Shown piece by piece: positions 38,500 to 50,752 of a DNA stretch of 64,000 bases; the first letter of the stretch is position 1, and each line of letters starts with the position of its first letter. The translations under genes and the position numbers were made by a program. The notes beneath the pieces were generated by a model. It did no database searches. It had not been told where the DNA came from and was given only the letters and a program-made list of their open reading frames with translations. Source of the stretch: Hormiphora californensis (lineage: Eukaryota > Ctenophora > Tentaculata > Cydippida > Pleurobrachiidae); contig CM035354.1 in assembly GCA_020137815.1 (NCBI GenBank), positions 5,577,423 through 5,641,422 of the forward strand. Direction: 5' to 3'.

Positions 38500-39721
38500 G
38501 ATATGTCCTCAGGATGTTGAGACCGCCCGTAGGGGCAGGCAGAAGTTATGACGGAGAAACTTAATACCTCTGATGCAGATGCCGATCCACTGGAATGCTG
38601 GGATTTGTCGATGATGGAAAAACTTCGTTGTGCAGTAGAGGACGTTTTTTATATCAAGAACGGGCTCAAACAACCAAGTGAACAACAGGTTGATGGAGTA
38701 TTGTCCAAGTTATTGGATTCTAGTTTGTATGATGATCCTGAGCAGTATATTGAGGACGCACTGCCGAAAGACTCCGAAATGAAAAAGTATAATATTGATC
38801 GTTTCATGGCTTTCACCGAGAACCTCTCTCGTCATATTTTTCGGATAGTGAGAGAAATAGGACCAGTTATGAAGGAGAAACGTCTGTATGCAACTGCCCG
38901 AATGAAAGAACGCCTGGAACTAGTGGAGTGTAATCAGAAGCTCAAGGAGGTACAAGAAGAGCTTGGCACTTTTAAGGAAGAAATCGACAAACATCGGGTA
39001 GCAAGGATTGAACTGCAAGAGAAGCTGATTGAAGCACAAAATACTTTGATTGAAGTACAAGGTCGGAAACTTAGTTCAGTGTCAGAGTCTGTTCAGAAGC
39101 ATTTGCAGGGCTACTCCAAGGTGCTTGTACAGAATTGCTCTGCGGCTATTGCACCATCCCGCCTCCAAGCAGCATTGAAGAAAGCGACTGTACCCCATCC
39201 AAGTACAACCGCGGAAGAAGCAACTCTTGATCGCAAGTTGAATTTGGTTATATTTGGGCTGCCAGAAACTACGGCAAGGGCTACTGAGCATGAAGTTCAG
39301 GATATCTTTGGAGAGCTCAATGAAAAACCAGTCATATCTTCTACAAAGCGTATTGGCGAAAAGACTGATAACCGACCGAGACCAGTAATTGTTACACTTG
39401 AAAGGAGGGAAACTTTGTTACAACTTCTAAGAAAAGCAAAACAGCTCCGAGATTCAGAGAAATTCTCCTCGGTGTTTCTCTCCCCCGACCTAACACCGGA
39501 GGAGCAGCGAGAGCGGAAAACTCTCGTTGATACAGTGAAAGGACTGAGGCGAGACAATCCGAATGGACGATACTGGGTTAGCAGGGGGGTAATTAAATGT
39601 GGCTGACCTGCTACATGTAATTTGTACTCTAAAGAGACTTCAAAAGGAACCTTATGACTATCAATTTAGCCCACAAAAAGGGGCAGTATATGTTGTATTT
39701 TATCCAATATATACATTTTAG

Positions 39722-39750
<29 letters not shown>
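38500..39750 (+). mobile_element. LINE-type ORF1 insertion with poly(A) tail
   Basis: An ORF1-like coding region is followed by about 115 bp of 3' sequence and a 29-bp poly(A) run at 39722-39750. No reverse transcriptase follows. This looks like an ORF1-only retroposed copy, or an element truncated so that only ORF1 remained. The 5' end and target duplication were not resolved. Confidence 0.65.
38548..39606 (+). CDS. LINE ORF1p-like protein
   Basis: An intact 352-residue ORF. The centre is a coiled coil (about residues 110-175), followed by an RRM-like block with NLVIFGLPET, then RPRPVIVTLERRETLLQLL and a C-terminal segment with SVFLSPDLTPEEQRERKTLV. This is the layout of LINE ORF1 proteins: trimerising coiled coil, RNA-recognition fold, C-terminal RNA-binding domain. 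Such proteins coat element RNA. The frame is uninterrupted although the copy lacks ORF2, so the insertion is young or the product is selected. A domesticated gene is possible but I see no evidence for it. Confidence 0.7.
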   Translation: MTEKLNTSDADADPLECWDLSMMEKLRCAVEDVFYIKNGLKQPSEQQVDGVLSKLLDSSLYDDPEQYIEDALPKDSEMKKYNIDRFMAFTENLSRHIFRIVREIGPVMKEKRLYATARMKERLELVECNQKLKEVQEELGTFKEEIDKHRVARIELQEKLIEAQNTLIEVQGRKLSSVSESVQKHLQGYSKVLVQNCSAAIAPSRLQAALKKATVPHPSTTAEEATLDRKLNLVIFGLPETTARATEHEVQDIFGELNEKPVISSTKRIGEKTDNRPRPVIVTLERRETLLQLLRKAKQLRDSEKFSSVFLSPDLTPEEQRERKTLVDTVKGLRRDNPNGRYWVSRGVIKCG

Positions 39751-39754
<4 letters not shown>

Positions 39755-40778
39755 GGGAGCCGGGAGGTCCCCCTGAGACACCCCAGCTGGATGATTTTAA
39801 TTGATGCACCGTCATTTACTGCCACAAAAATTTGTCAAAATTGTAACTAGCAGTAAATAACTCTGCGGGCCAGGCATTTATTGCAACCCCTGGACAGCTG
39901 GGATGTCTCTGTACTGGGGGACGTCTCCCGGTGATCTCCCATGGGCCATGTTGTGGAAGATCTTTGAATTTAGTTGGTAGTTGTTCAACTTGATGTTGGG
40001 TTGAAGTTCGGCAACAAAACCCGGTTTGGAAGGTTCCAACGTTACCCGCCGCAACACAAGTCGCTAAAACAATCCGTTGGCCTTGCGCTTGGAATACCTT
40101 ATCAAGTAATGCAAAGACCTAGTCTCATTTAAAGTTCTCACTGGCGACAAGATGCACTCGACAGCTTAACTAATCAGTTCTTATCTGGGCACAAATCGCT
40201 TCCAGAGATGGGAGGCTGTATGAGAAGCTCAGTAGTCTGTACAGCATGTCTAATTTATCAAGAAGGCTTGCTGCAAAATCGATTTATTATGGTATCTGAT
40301 TCTAGTTGGTTCTGATGAAGAGGTGGGTTGAATGGTTTAACTTCTCAGTCGTATTCCCAGTTGTACTCGCGACCGAGAACACCAAGGTGTAGAATGAACT
40401 TTTTCATGTCTCATTCAGAGCATCATCCACATCATCTAGAAAAACTCTACTGTTTGTTGCTGGAAAGGGTTTCCAGAAACGGTCATCGGTGTGGAATCTG
40501 TCAGATACGTCAAGTCGGGCAGAACTTTTCAAGCTGATTTTTCCAAGAAACTAATTGAATGAGTTGGCTCTGGAATTTCTACCAGCTAGAGCCAATTAGT
40601 CGATTTATCAGTACATAAATCATAGCACTGGCAAGTGCCCCGGGCCCAAAAGGGGGGTGTGGGGGCACAGCCCCCACCATAAACGGGGGTGTGGGGGCAG
40701 GGCCCCCACCTTAGAAATACCCTCCAACTCCAAAAACAAAAGAGAAAGCACACGCAACACTTCTACACACAAGCGCGA
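39751..40778. other. Region without recognised gene
   Basis: Sequence after the poly(A) tail and before the foldback palindrome. A G/C-rich repeat with gggggtgtgggggcagggccc occurs at about 40655-40710. No coding region supported. Confidence 0.5.
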
Positions 40779-41344
40779 GAACCTGCCAGTGCTACTATAT
40801 CAGGGTGTGAACTGCATGTCGTGTTTGCTAGTCGTGAGCGCGCTTGCGAGACAAGCAAACACGTCAAGGTTCATTAACAAGCATGCTGCTCAGTCATTTT
40901 AGATTTAATACACAATGTAAGGATACCATGTAATAGGTGAGACTCTTGCCGTCACCCTCGTTCAAGTCCCGTGAAAAACGGAGCAGTACACGCAAACTGA
41001 TGCCCATTTTCCTCGCGTGACCCCGATTCAGCAGTTTGAGACACCAACTCTTTAGGGGGCCATATCTCAGGAACCAGACAAGATAGGAAAAATCGCCGTC
41101 TAATGAGGCGTACAGTTTTTAATCTAGTTTACCACTGTACCGGCCGTTTCACTCTCCGACCTAAAACAAAAATCGCAACCCCACAAAACTTCAAAATAAT
41201 GAAATTCGCATCTCGCATGTCGTGTTGCATGTCGTGTCATGTTATTGACGCGCTCGCGTTCAACTCTCACACAGCAGCTGCAGAACATGGCGGGAAACAT
41301 CGAGGAGTAGAGAGAGGGTCGGTGCCGAATCAAATATTTCTTGA

Positions 41345-43080
41345 TCTTGATCTATTCCATCTCTCAGCTATCCTACCCCTCATCAACTCGATCTCTCAGC
41401 TACCCTACCCCTCATCTACTCCATCTTTCAGCTACCCTACCCCTCATCTACTCCATCTTTCAGCTACCCTACCCCTTATCTAGTCCATCTCTCAGCTACC
41501 CTACTCCTCATCTACTCCATCTCTCAGCTTCCCTATTAGGGAAGCATAGAGATGGAAACGATTAGGGGTAGGGAATCCCTATCCATAATCGTTTCCATCT
41601 CTATGCTTCCCTAGCCCTCATCAACTCCATCTTTCAGCTACCCTACCCCTAATCTAGTCCATCACTCCGCTACCCTACTCCTCATCTACTCCATCTCTTA
41701 GCTACCCTACCTCCCATTTACTCCATCTCTCAGCTTCCCTACCTCCCATTTACTCCATCTCTCAGCTTACCTACCTCCCATTTACTCCATATCTCAGCTT
41801 CCCTACCTGCAATTTACTCCATCTCTCAGATACCCTACCTCCCATTTACTCCATCTCTCAGCTTACCTACCGGCTACCTCCCATTTACTCCATCTCTCAG
41901 CTTACCTGCCTCCCATTTACTCCATCTCTCAGCTTCCCTACCTCCCATTTACTCCATCTCTCAGCTACCCTACCTCCCATTCACTCCATCTCTCAGGTTC
42001 CCTACCTCCCATTTACTCCATCTCTCAGCTTCCCTACCTCCCATTTACTCCATCTCTCAGCTTCCCTACCTCCCATTTACTCCATCCTTGCCTCCCATTT
42101 ACTCCATCTCTCAGCTACCCTACCTCCCATTCACTCCATCTCTCAACTACCCTACCTCCCATTTACTCCATCTCTCAGCTTCCCTACCTCCCATTTACTC
42201 CATCTCTCAGCTACCCTACCTCCCATTCACTCCATCTCTCAGCTACCCTACCTCCCATTTACTCCATCTCTCAGCTACCCTACCTCCCATTTACTCCATC
42301 TCTCAGCTACCCTACCTCCCATTTACTCCATCTCTCAGCTTCCCTACCTCCCATTTACTCCATCTCTCAGCTACCCTACCTCCCATTTACTCCATCTCTC
42401 AGCTACCCTACCTCCCATTTACTCCATCTCTCAGCTACCCTACCTCCCATTTACTCCATCTCTCAGCTTCCCTACCTGCCATTTACTCCATCTCTCAGCT
42501 ACCCTACCTCCCATTTACTTCATCTCTCAGCTTCCCTACCTCCCATTTACTCCATCTCTCAGCTTCCCTACCTCCCATTCACTCCATCTCTCAGCTACCC
42601 TACATCCCATTTACTCCATCTCTCAGCTACCCTACCTCCCATTTACTCCATCTCTCAGCTTCCCTACCTCCCATTTACTCCATCTCTCAGCTACCCTACC
42701 TCCCATTTACTCCATCTCTCAGCTACCCTACCTCCCATTTACTCCATCTCTCAGCTACCCTACCTCCCATTTACTCCATCTCTCAGCTTCCCTACCTGCC
42801 ATTTACTCCATCTCTCAGCTACCCTACCTCCCATTTACTCCATCTTTCAGCTACCCTACCTCCCATTCACTCCATCTCTCAGCTACCCTACCTCCCATTT
42901 ACTCCATCTCTCAGCTACCCTACCTCCCATTTACTCCATCTCTCAGCTACCCTACCTCCCATTTACTCCATCGCTTACCTTCCCTACCTCCCATTTACTC
43001 CATCTCTCAGCTTCCCTACCTCCCATTTACTCCATCTCTTACCTTCCCTACCTCCCATTTAGTCCATCTCTCATTTATCC
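41345..43080 (+). repeat. 32-bp minisatellite, left arm
   Basis: More than fifty copies of a unit containing tcccatttactccatctctc and agctaccctac. Because 32 is not a multiple of 3, three units make a 32-codon repeat in every frame, which creates a long but meaningless open frame of 324 codons at 42088-43062. Confidence 0.95.
41533..41613. repeat. Small palindrome inside the left arm
   Basis: The pair gggaagcatagagatggaaac / gtttccatctctatgcttccc surrounds a short loop. The same structure recurs in the right arm at about 43877-43955. Confidence 0.85.
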
Positions 43081-43089
43081 TAACATTCC

Positions 43090-44100
43090 TACCCCTGAGA
43101 GATGGAGTAAATGGGAGGTAGGGAAGCGGAGAGATGGAGTAAATGGGTGGTAGGGTAGCTGAGAGATGGGGTAAATGAGAGGTAGGGAAGCTGAGAAATG
43201 GAGTAAATGGGAGGTAGGGTAGCTGAGAGATGGAGTAAATGGGAGGTAGGGAAGCTGAGAGATGGAGTAAATGGGAGGTAGGGAAGGTAAGTGATGGAGT
43301 AAATGGGAGGTAGGGAAGCTGAGAGATGGAGTAAATGGGAGGTAGGGAAGCTGCGAGATGGAGTAAATGGGAAGTAGGGAAGCTGAGGGATGGAGTAAAT
43401 GGGAGGTAGGGAAGCTGAGAGATGGAGTAAATGGGAGGTAGGGAAGCTGAGAGATGGAGTAAATGGGAGGCAAGGATGGAGTAAATGGGAGGTAGGGAAG
43501 CTGAGGGATGGAGTAAATGGGAGGTAGGGAAGCTGAGGGATGGAGTAAATGGGAGGTAGGGAAGCTGAGAGATGGAGTAAATGGGAGGTAGGGAACCTGA
43601 GAGATGGAGTGAATGGGAGGTAGGTAAGCTGAGAGATGGAGTAAATGGGAGGTAGGGTATCTGAGAGATGGAGTAAATGGCAGGTAGGGTAGCTGAGATA
43701 TGGAGTAAATGGGAGGTAGGTAAGCTGAGAGATGGAGTAAATGGGAGGTAGGGAAGCTGAGAGATGGAGTAAATGGGAGGTAGGGTAGCTGAGAGATGGA
43801 GTAGATGAGGAGTAGGGTAGCGGAGAGATGGACTAGATTAGGGGTAGGGTAGCTGAAAGATGGTGTTGATGAGGGCTAGGGAAGCATAGAGATGGAAACG
43901 ATTATGGATAGGGATTCCTTACCCCTAATTGTTTCCATCTCTATGCTTCCCTAATAGGGAAGCTGAGAGATGGAGTAGATGAGGAGTAGGGTAGCTGAGA
44001 GATGGACTAGATAAGGGGTAGGGTAGCTGAAAGATGGAGTAGATGAGGGGTAGGGTAGCTGAAAGATGGAGTAGATGAGGGGTATATATAGCTGAGAGAT
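43090..44100 (-). repeat. 32-bp minisatellite, right arm
   Basis: The same unit as in the left arm, in reverse orientation (gagagatggagtaaatggga), with about thirty copies and the same variant types. Confidence 0.95.
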
Positions 44101-44987
44101 GGAATAGATCAAGATCAAGAAATACTTGATTCGGCACCGACCCTCTCTCTACTCCTCGATGTTTCCCGCCATGTTCTGCAGCTGTTGTGTGAGAGTTGAA
44201 CGCGAGCGCGTCAATAACATGACACGACATGCAACACGACATGCGAGATGCGAATTTCATTATTTTGAAGTTTTGTGGGGTTGCGATTTTTGTTTTAGGT
44301 CGGAGAGTGAAACGGCCGGTACAGTGGTAAACTAGATTAAAAACTGTACGCCTCATTAGACGGCGATTTTTCCTATCTTGTCTGGTTCCTGAGATATGGC
44401 CCCCTAAAGAGTTGGTGTCTCAAACTGCTGAATCGGGGTCACGCGAGGAAAATGGGCATCAGTTTGCGTGTACTGCTCCGTTTTTCACGGGACTTGAACG
44501 AGGGTGACGGCAAGAGTCTCACCTATTACATGGTATCCTTACATTGTGTATTAAATCTAAAATGACTGAGCAGCATGCTTGTTAATGAACCTTGACGTGT
44601 TTGCTTGTCTCGCAAGCGCGCTCACGACTAGCAAACACGACATGCAGTTCACACCCTGATATAGTAGCACTGGCAGGTTCTTAGCTCTCAACATTCAACA
44701 GTCAACAGTCAACAGTTCATGTTTCAACCTGCAATGGTGGACTTATTAAATGGTTAAAATCGCTCAAAAAAGAGCCCATATGGCCAAAATTTTCCGGGGG
44801 CTTCGCCCCCTGGACCCCTACCAGGGGCTTCGCCCCTGGACCCCACTGGGGGCCTCAGGCGGCCCCCAGACCCCCTCCCCGACCGCAAACATGCTCACTC
44901 CGCCGCATTATTGGCATCCCAAATTCAGCATCCTTCCACTTAAATCAATCCAATTGGTTGGCATTTTTTCAATATTTGATTGGGGGT

Positions 44988-45128
44988 CTCACCTATTACA
45001 TGGTATCCTTACATTGTGTATTAAATCTAAAATGACTGAGCAGCATGCTTGTTAATGAACCTTGACGTGTTTGCTTGTCTCGCAAGCGCGCTCGCGACTA
45101 GCAAACACGACATGCAGTTCACACCCTG
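44988..45128. repeat. Third copy of the foldback terminus
   Basis: A 140-bp stretch repeats the end of the palindrome (from tctcacctattacatggtat to gcagttcacaccctg) next to tatata. The copy at 45128 and the palindrome ends share the terminus CAGGGTGTGAACTGC beside TATA, so this terminus was probably mobile on its own. Confidence 0.8.
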
Positions 45129-45534
45129 TATATACCATTGCAGATTTCGAGGTTTTTGATGCTTTAAAAAAGCATGTTCAAGATGAAGTAGAGAGCTGAA
45201 ATTTTGTACTCTAAGGGCCCTCATATACATACTGATATAGGAGAAGAGGCATGCAAATTTTCAGAACGATCGGATGTAAGGTAAAAATTTGCCAGAGGGG
45301 TCCCAAAATGCAAAAATGTAAGGAGGGGGAGGGGGAGGGGGGGGGGAGGACGCTTTTTTATCTTTGAGTGTTCTCCTAAACCACAAATAGTAGAGACTTG
45401 CCGTTTTGAACAGTGGTTCCTTACATCATTGCGCTCGGTAATAGCTGTGTGAGAACTTCGAAATCGCCATAGTTCATTAATTATTCATTAATTAGTCATT
45501 AAATATTCATTTTAACCATGGTTGCGATATGACA

Positions 45535-46160
45535 CGACTGGAAGGTCATAAAGACTTGAAACCGGTCTTATTCGACGCGGAACGGTCGGTTTATGGGGGG
45601 TCTTACTCGGGACAAAAATCTCTATCTCGCACCGTTAAGCCGTCATTTGCATATTTATGCACCTATTCACGATTTTATGCATATTTTCAATATTTTCACT
45701 TCAGGCTGGTCCTAGAACGTTTTCAGTGGACATATTTCGACGCACAGAATAGTCGATTTATGGGGGGTCGTCCCCCTGGACGAAAAGTCGTATCTCGCAC
45801 CGTTGAGCCGTTATTTGCATAATTATGCACCGATTCATAATTTAATGCATATTCTGAATATTTCCAGTTCAGCTGGTCCTAGAACGTTTTCATGGACATA
45901 TTTCGACGCAAAATAGTCGATTTATGGGGGGTCTTACTCGGGACAAAAATCCCCATCTCTCACCGTTAAGCCGTTATTTGCATATTTATGCACCGATTCA
46001 TGATTTAATGCATATTCTTAATATTTCCACTTCGGATGGTCCTAGAACGTTTTCATGGACATATTCCGGCGCAGAATAGTCGATTTATGGGGGGTCGTCC
46101 CCCTGACAAAAAGTCGTATCTCTCACCGTTTAGTCGTTATTCGCATATTTATGAATTATT
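45535..46160 (+). repeat. Short satellite with dimeric higher-order unit
   Basis: Four copies of a unit of about 165 bp, each with gtcgatttatggggggtc and caccgtt.agccg. Copies 1 and 3 carry cttactcgggacaaaaatc where copies 2 and 4 carry cgtccccctg.(c)gaaaag, so the true repeat is a dimer of about 330 bp in A-B-A-B order. Confidence 0.8.
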
Positions 46161-46236
46161 CAAATTCGAAAATATGCAGAAATCAGAAAAAAAATCCGAA
46201 AAATAGCTTTTTCTATTTTACACCAAAAAGAACAGA

Positions 46237-47413
<1,177 letters not shown>

Positions 47414-47486
47414 GAATATATACTTAATTTTATTTATTAATTTATCTCACATAGCATGGTGTTTGGTCTTCCAAGGTAAAGTAAAC

Positions 47487-48309
47487 ATGTCTGATTTCGC
47501 CCATCAAAACTGCGAAGAGTGGAAGACCAACGCTTTGCGAAAAAACAAAGTCGTCCAGAAGATTTTATCCAAGATCGAGTCAACAAATTTTAATTTTCGT
47601 GAATCCTGCATATCGTGTGAGCACTGTCGTGATACAGGTTGGTGATTATGGAATTTATAGTATAAATTTTATACGTGTGCTGCCCTATTTGACGAAACAT
47701 CATAAATTATATCTCGATTCTTTGTAAGGTTTTTTCATCTGAAAGGTATTTATTTTCAGGTCTAAAAGGCGGCCTTACTACGGCACCAGAGATTTTACTA
47801 TGTGAAAACAGCCTCAAAACTCAATCAGAAGTGGAACAAGTGCTAAGTCACGAGCTTGTTCATTTTCTCGATCATCTCAAGGTTAGTGAATCGTAGTTCG
47901 ACCATCACAAAAGTTGTGTCTAAGCAAGCGCTTTAGATAACCTGCAAGATTCGCCATGTGGCCTTCACTGTATTGTAACGTGACGACAAGTGCATATATG
48001 TTTCTTAGTTTTTTAATTTCTTTAGTAATTAGCACTCTGACCCAGGGTACAAAATGGGATAACGTCCACGAGCTGGCCCGCTCTGAGGTCCGAGCTGCTA
48101 AGTTTAGTTTGGAATGTCACTCGGAGGCATCGCAGTTTTACGAGGGCTGTCTGGAGCAACCTCACCTCTGCAGTATCTCGGAACAATTCAAGAAATGTGT
48201 CAAAAACCGGGCTATTGATTCTGTAAAACTGATAAAAGATGTGACGCACAGTAAAGCCAGCACTATTGTTGATTCTGTTTTTGATAAGTCCTTTAACGAA
48301 GATTTATAG
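47487..48309 (+). CDS. ATP23: Mitochondrial inner-membrane protease ATP23
   Basis: ATP23 is a metalloprotease of the mitochondrial intermembrane space that processes and helps assemble ATP synthase subunits. Exons 47487-47637, 47760-47881 and 48046-48309 join in frame and give 178 residues. Seen: a CxxC-type segment (CISCEHCRDTG), GGLTTAPEILLCEN, the zinc-binding HELVH with the following FLDH, and the conserved block ARSEVRAAKFS. The C-terminus (KASTIVDSVFDKSFNEDL) stops earlier than in vertebrates. There are no frame breaks. Only 75 bp separate its ATG from the TIR element, so its promoter may lie in or beyond the element. A splice-acceptor-like sequence (tttatctcacatag) lies 33 nt before the ATG. 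Confidence 0.9.
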
Positions 48310-48567
48310 CTGAGTGCTGACCATGACTCACTAATTAAAGTAGGATTAATCGCCCATTTTGTGTTTGGTGCCTGTAAATTCTTGTTGAGGGATAAATTGT
48401 GTAATTTGAGTTGTTTATGTAAATTGTTGTACAGTTTGGAACGTTTATTAACATATTGCGGTTTAAATTTCTACAACCAATCTCCCTGGCCATGTTATCA
48501 CGCAAGTATTTAACACCATTCCATTTCCTCGGTAGATCTATAGATAGCTAGGTGTGTCCGATAAGCC

Positions 48568-50425
48568 ATGTCCTCCGAGGCAGGAGGGGAACAGTACTAC
48601 TGCTACCAATGTCGTGCTGCCTGTACCCCCACTACCCCCGACTTTGTGTGTCCCACCTGTAACGAGGGATTTATTGAGCCCATGGCCCACCAACAGCAGC
48701 AACGGCCACGACCCACGATCTTTAGAGTGAGTGTTTTTGATTTGATCAAAAAACATTACAGATATCATAATATTTTGATCGTGCGGTGCACATCGATCAG
48801 GCTGAAACGTGACTCAATTTCACACAGCTCTTACACAGCTCTAACAATAATTGTCCCAGATGATGGGAGGAAATGATCCAGCATCAGTTGAGAGAGGGAT
48901 GAGGATGATGCATCATATGAGAATGCGACAACAACTAGGTCAACAACAAGATGGTACGCCCTAATTACTAGTGTATTGATTTATCAATTTATTGATTTCA
49001 AATCAATGATTTGAAAGTTGATTGTTTCACAAAAGACTGTCCTCTCCTCACCAGGCCGAAGCAAGCTCACAAAGAAAACGCTCACTAAAATCCCCTCCAG
49101 GTTCATCTGCACCTCCTCCCCCGACGGACCCCAGCGAGGACGCGGAACCCCCTGTACCACCTGTTCCATCTGGTCTCATGGGACCCCCTCCCACGGGGGC
49201 GGGTGGCCCCGATATCCTCATGCTGCAGAACCTGATCCAGAGTGCGGTGCAAAGCTGCCGCCGCACACAGGATACCAAACACTCCCCACCAGCACCAAGG
49301 TAGTAGCACGCCCTCTCAGGCAGACGGTGGTGAGCCCGGGGACCAGGAAGTCGGGAGTAGGCGACATTTTCATCGTGTTCACAGTTCCAGTGTTCCACTA
49401 ACGGGAGGACCTTTTCCACGAATGTTCCAGGTATGGCTAGGTCTACTAATTGCAGGGTGACATCCGTTTACTAGGTTTTTCCTAGTATTATTAAAAATTT
49501 AAAATGGTGCGAGGCTTTCCAGAGAAGAAGAGAGAAAAAGAAAAAGAGAAGTGGTAGAGATACAGAGAGACAGAATACAGAGCTGTGTATTGGCGCTCTG
49601 TCTACTACTTCACACTTATTGTAAATCACACACTAGACACTGTGTGTAGCTATGGCAATAGTTGTCTTGCTCTAAGAATAATGAAAATAATGGGATAATG
49701 AAAGAGATGGAGTGAGAGAGAGAGAGAGTGTGTGTGTAAATTATAGACACAAATAGAGAGAAAGAGACAGAGTGTCTCTGTAATGTGAACACCTGTGTCA
49801 ATTAGTTTCCTACACAGTGAAATGTAACACCCATTTTGTCAGGGTGGAGCAGGTTTCCCAGTAGCGGATTATGACCCCTGATGGACGAAGTATCGACCCG
49901 AGCACCACCGATATCCCATCCCTGTTCAGTATGATCCTCTCGGATATGCGACCTGGAGGTAACCAGTCCATGTATGGTAATCCCGGGGATTACGCCTGGG
50001 GTCCCACCGGTCTTGACAACATCATCTCACAGCTGATTGGCCAGTTGGATGGAGCAGGCCCGCCTCCTGCCCAGGCGACTAGTATTGAGTCCCTACCCGA
50101 TGTTAAGGTGTCCCAGGCTCTGGTTGACAACGAAACAGACTGCACAGTGTGTCAAGAGTTCTTTGTTCTGGGGGAGGAGGTCAAGAAGTTACCATGTGAG
50201 CACCATTTTCATAGTGGGTGTATCGTTCCCTGGCTGAAGCTCCACAATTCCTGCCCAATTTGCCGCGTTTCTATTGATGGTACGGAACATCCCCCCGCTG
50301 ATACCCCAATGGCAGATGACATGGATCCAATTTCCACACCCCCTCCTCCTCCTCCTGCCTCGACCGCTCCTCCACCCTCTTATCCGGCCGCCCCGCAAAA
50401 CCTACACGAGGATGATCTTGATTGA
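48568..50425 (+). CDS. RING E3 ubiquitin ligase, RNF126/RNF115 type
   Basis: Encodes an N-terminal zinc ribbon (YYCYQCRAAC...VCPTCNEGF), a low-complexity middle, the family block NPGDYAWGPTGLDNIISQL and a RING-H2 finger (CTVCQEF...CEHHFHSGCIVPW...CPICR). RNF126 and RNF115 ubiquitinate cytosolic quality-control clients through the BAG6 pathway and bind ubiquitin through the zinc ribbon. Exons: 48568-48726, 48860-48953, 49055-49430, 49843-50425. Three +1 breaks are needed: at the join 48953/49055, near 49300 (PPAP to SSTPSQ), and near 49866 (before DGRSIDPSTTD). The start follows an acceptor-like tract ending 48535 by 32 nt. One gene can stand for both vertebrate paralogues, so I give no symbol. 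Confidence 0.88.
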
Positions 50426-50752
50426 CAAATGATATTTAGAGAGAGAGAGAGGTAGAGAATGGAAGATTCTTATCAGGGTTGATTGATTTGTAGTGAACAG
50501 TAGTTTTGAGATCTGTGTGTGTGTGGGATTCGGCCACGGCCGTGTACCAATTCACTGGCCGATTGGTTGTAGCGCGCGCGAACATATTTAAGTAAAAAGT
50601 GCCGCGAAATTCCCACGCACACACCGTCGTTTTGTGTGTGTTCACCGATTTGTACAGTGCAGCAATAGCAATAACACCACCCGATATCTCGTGTTTGTGT
50701 TTCTATATATTTTGATAATTAACTAATTAACCAGCCCAAATCTCCAATTAGC

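Larger units (their letters stand above)
40779..44680. repeat. 3.9-kb foldback palindrome with minisatellite arms
   Basis: The left arm runs inward from gaacctgccagtgctactat, through a unique block at about 40800-41340, then a 32-bp minisatellite. The right arm (43084-44680) is its reverse complement, including the last 24 bp outside the repeated terminus CAGGGTGTGAACTGCATGTC. The arms differ mainly in minisatellite copy number (about 1.7 kb against 1.0 kb). The centre is near 43080-43092. Unique blocks flanking satellite arms in inverted orientation are the architecture of Foldback transposons, but no transposase is present. Confidence 0.9.

Noticed and set aside
40922-40985. Possible tRNA-derived SINE (gttcaagtcccgtg)
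   Set aside because: Only a B-box-like word is present, with no A box at the right distance, and it lies in the unique block of the foldback arms.
42088-43062. A 324-codon open frame with a 32-residue repeat
   Set aside because: It is produced by the 32-bp minisatellite, which stays open because three units make 32 codons without a stop. The right arm gives the same kind of frame in mirror image.
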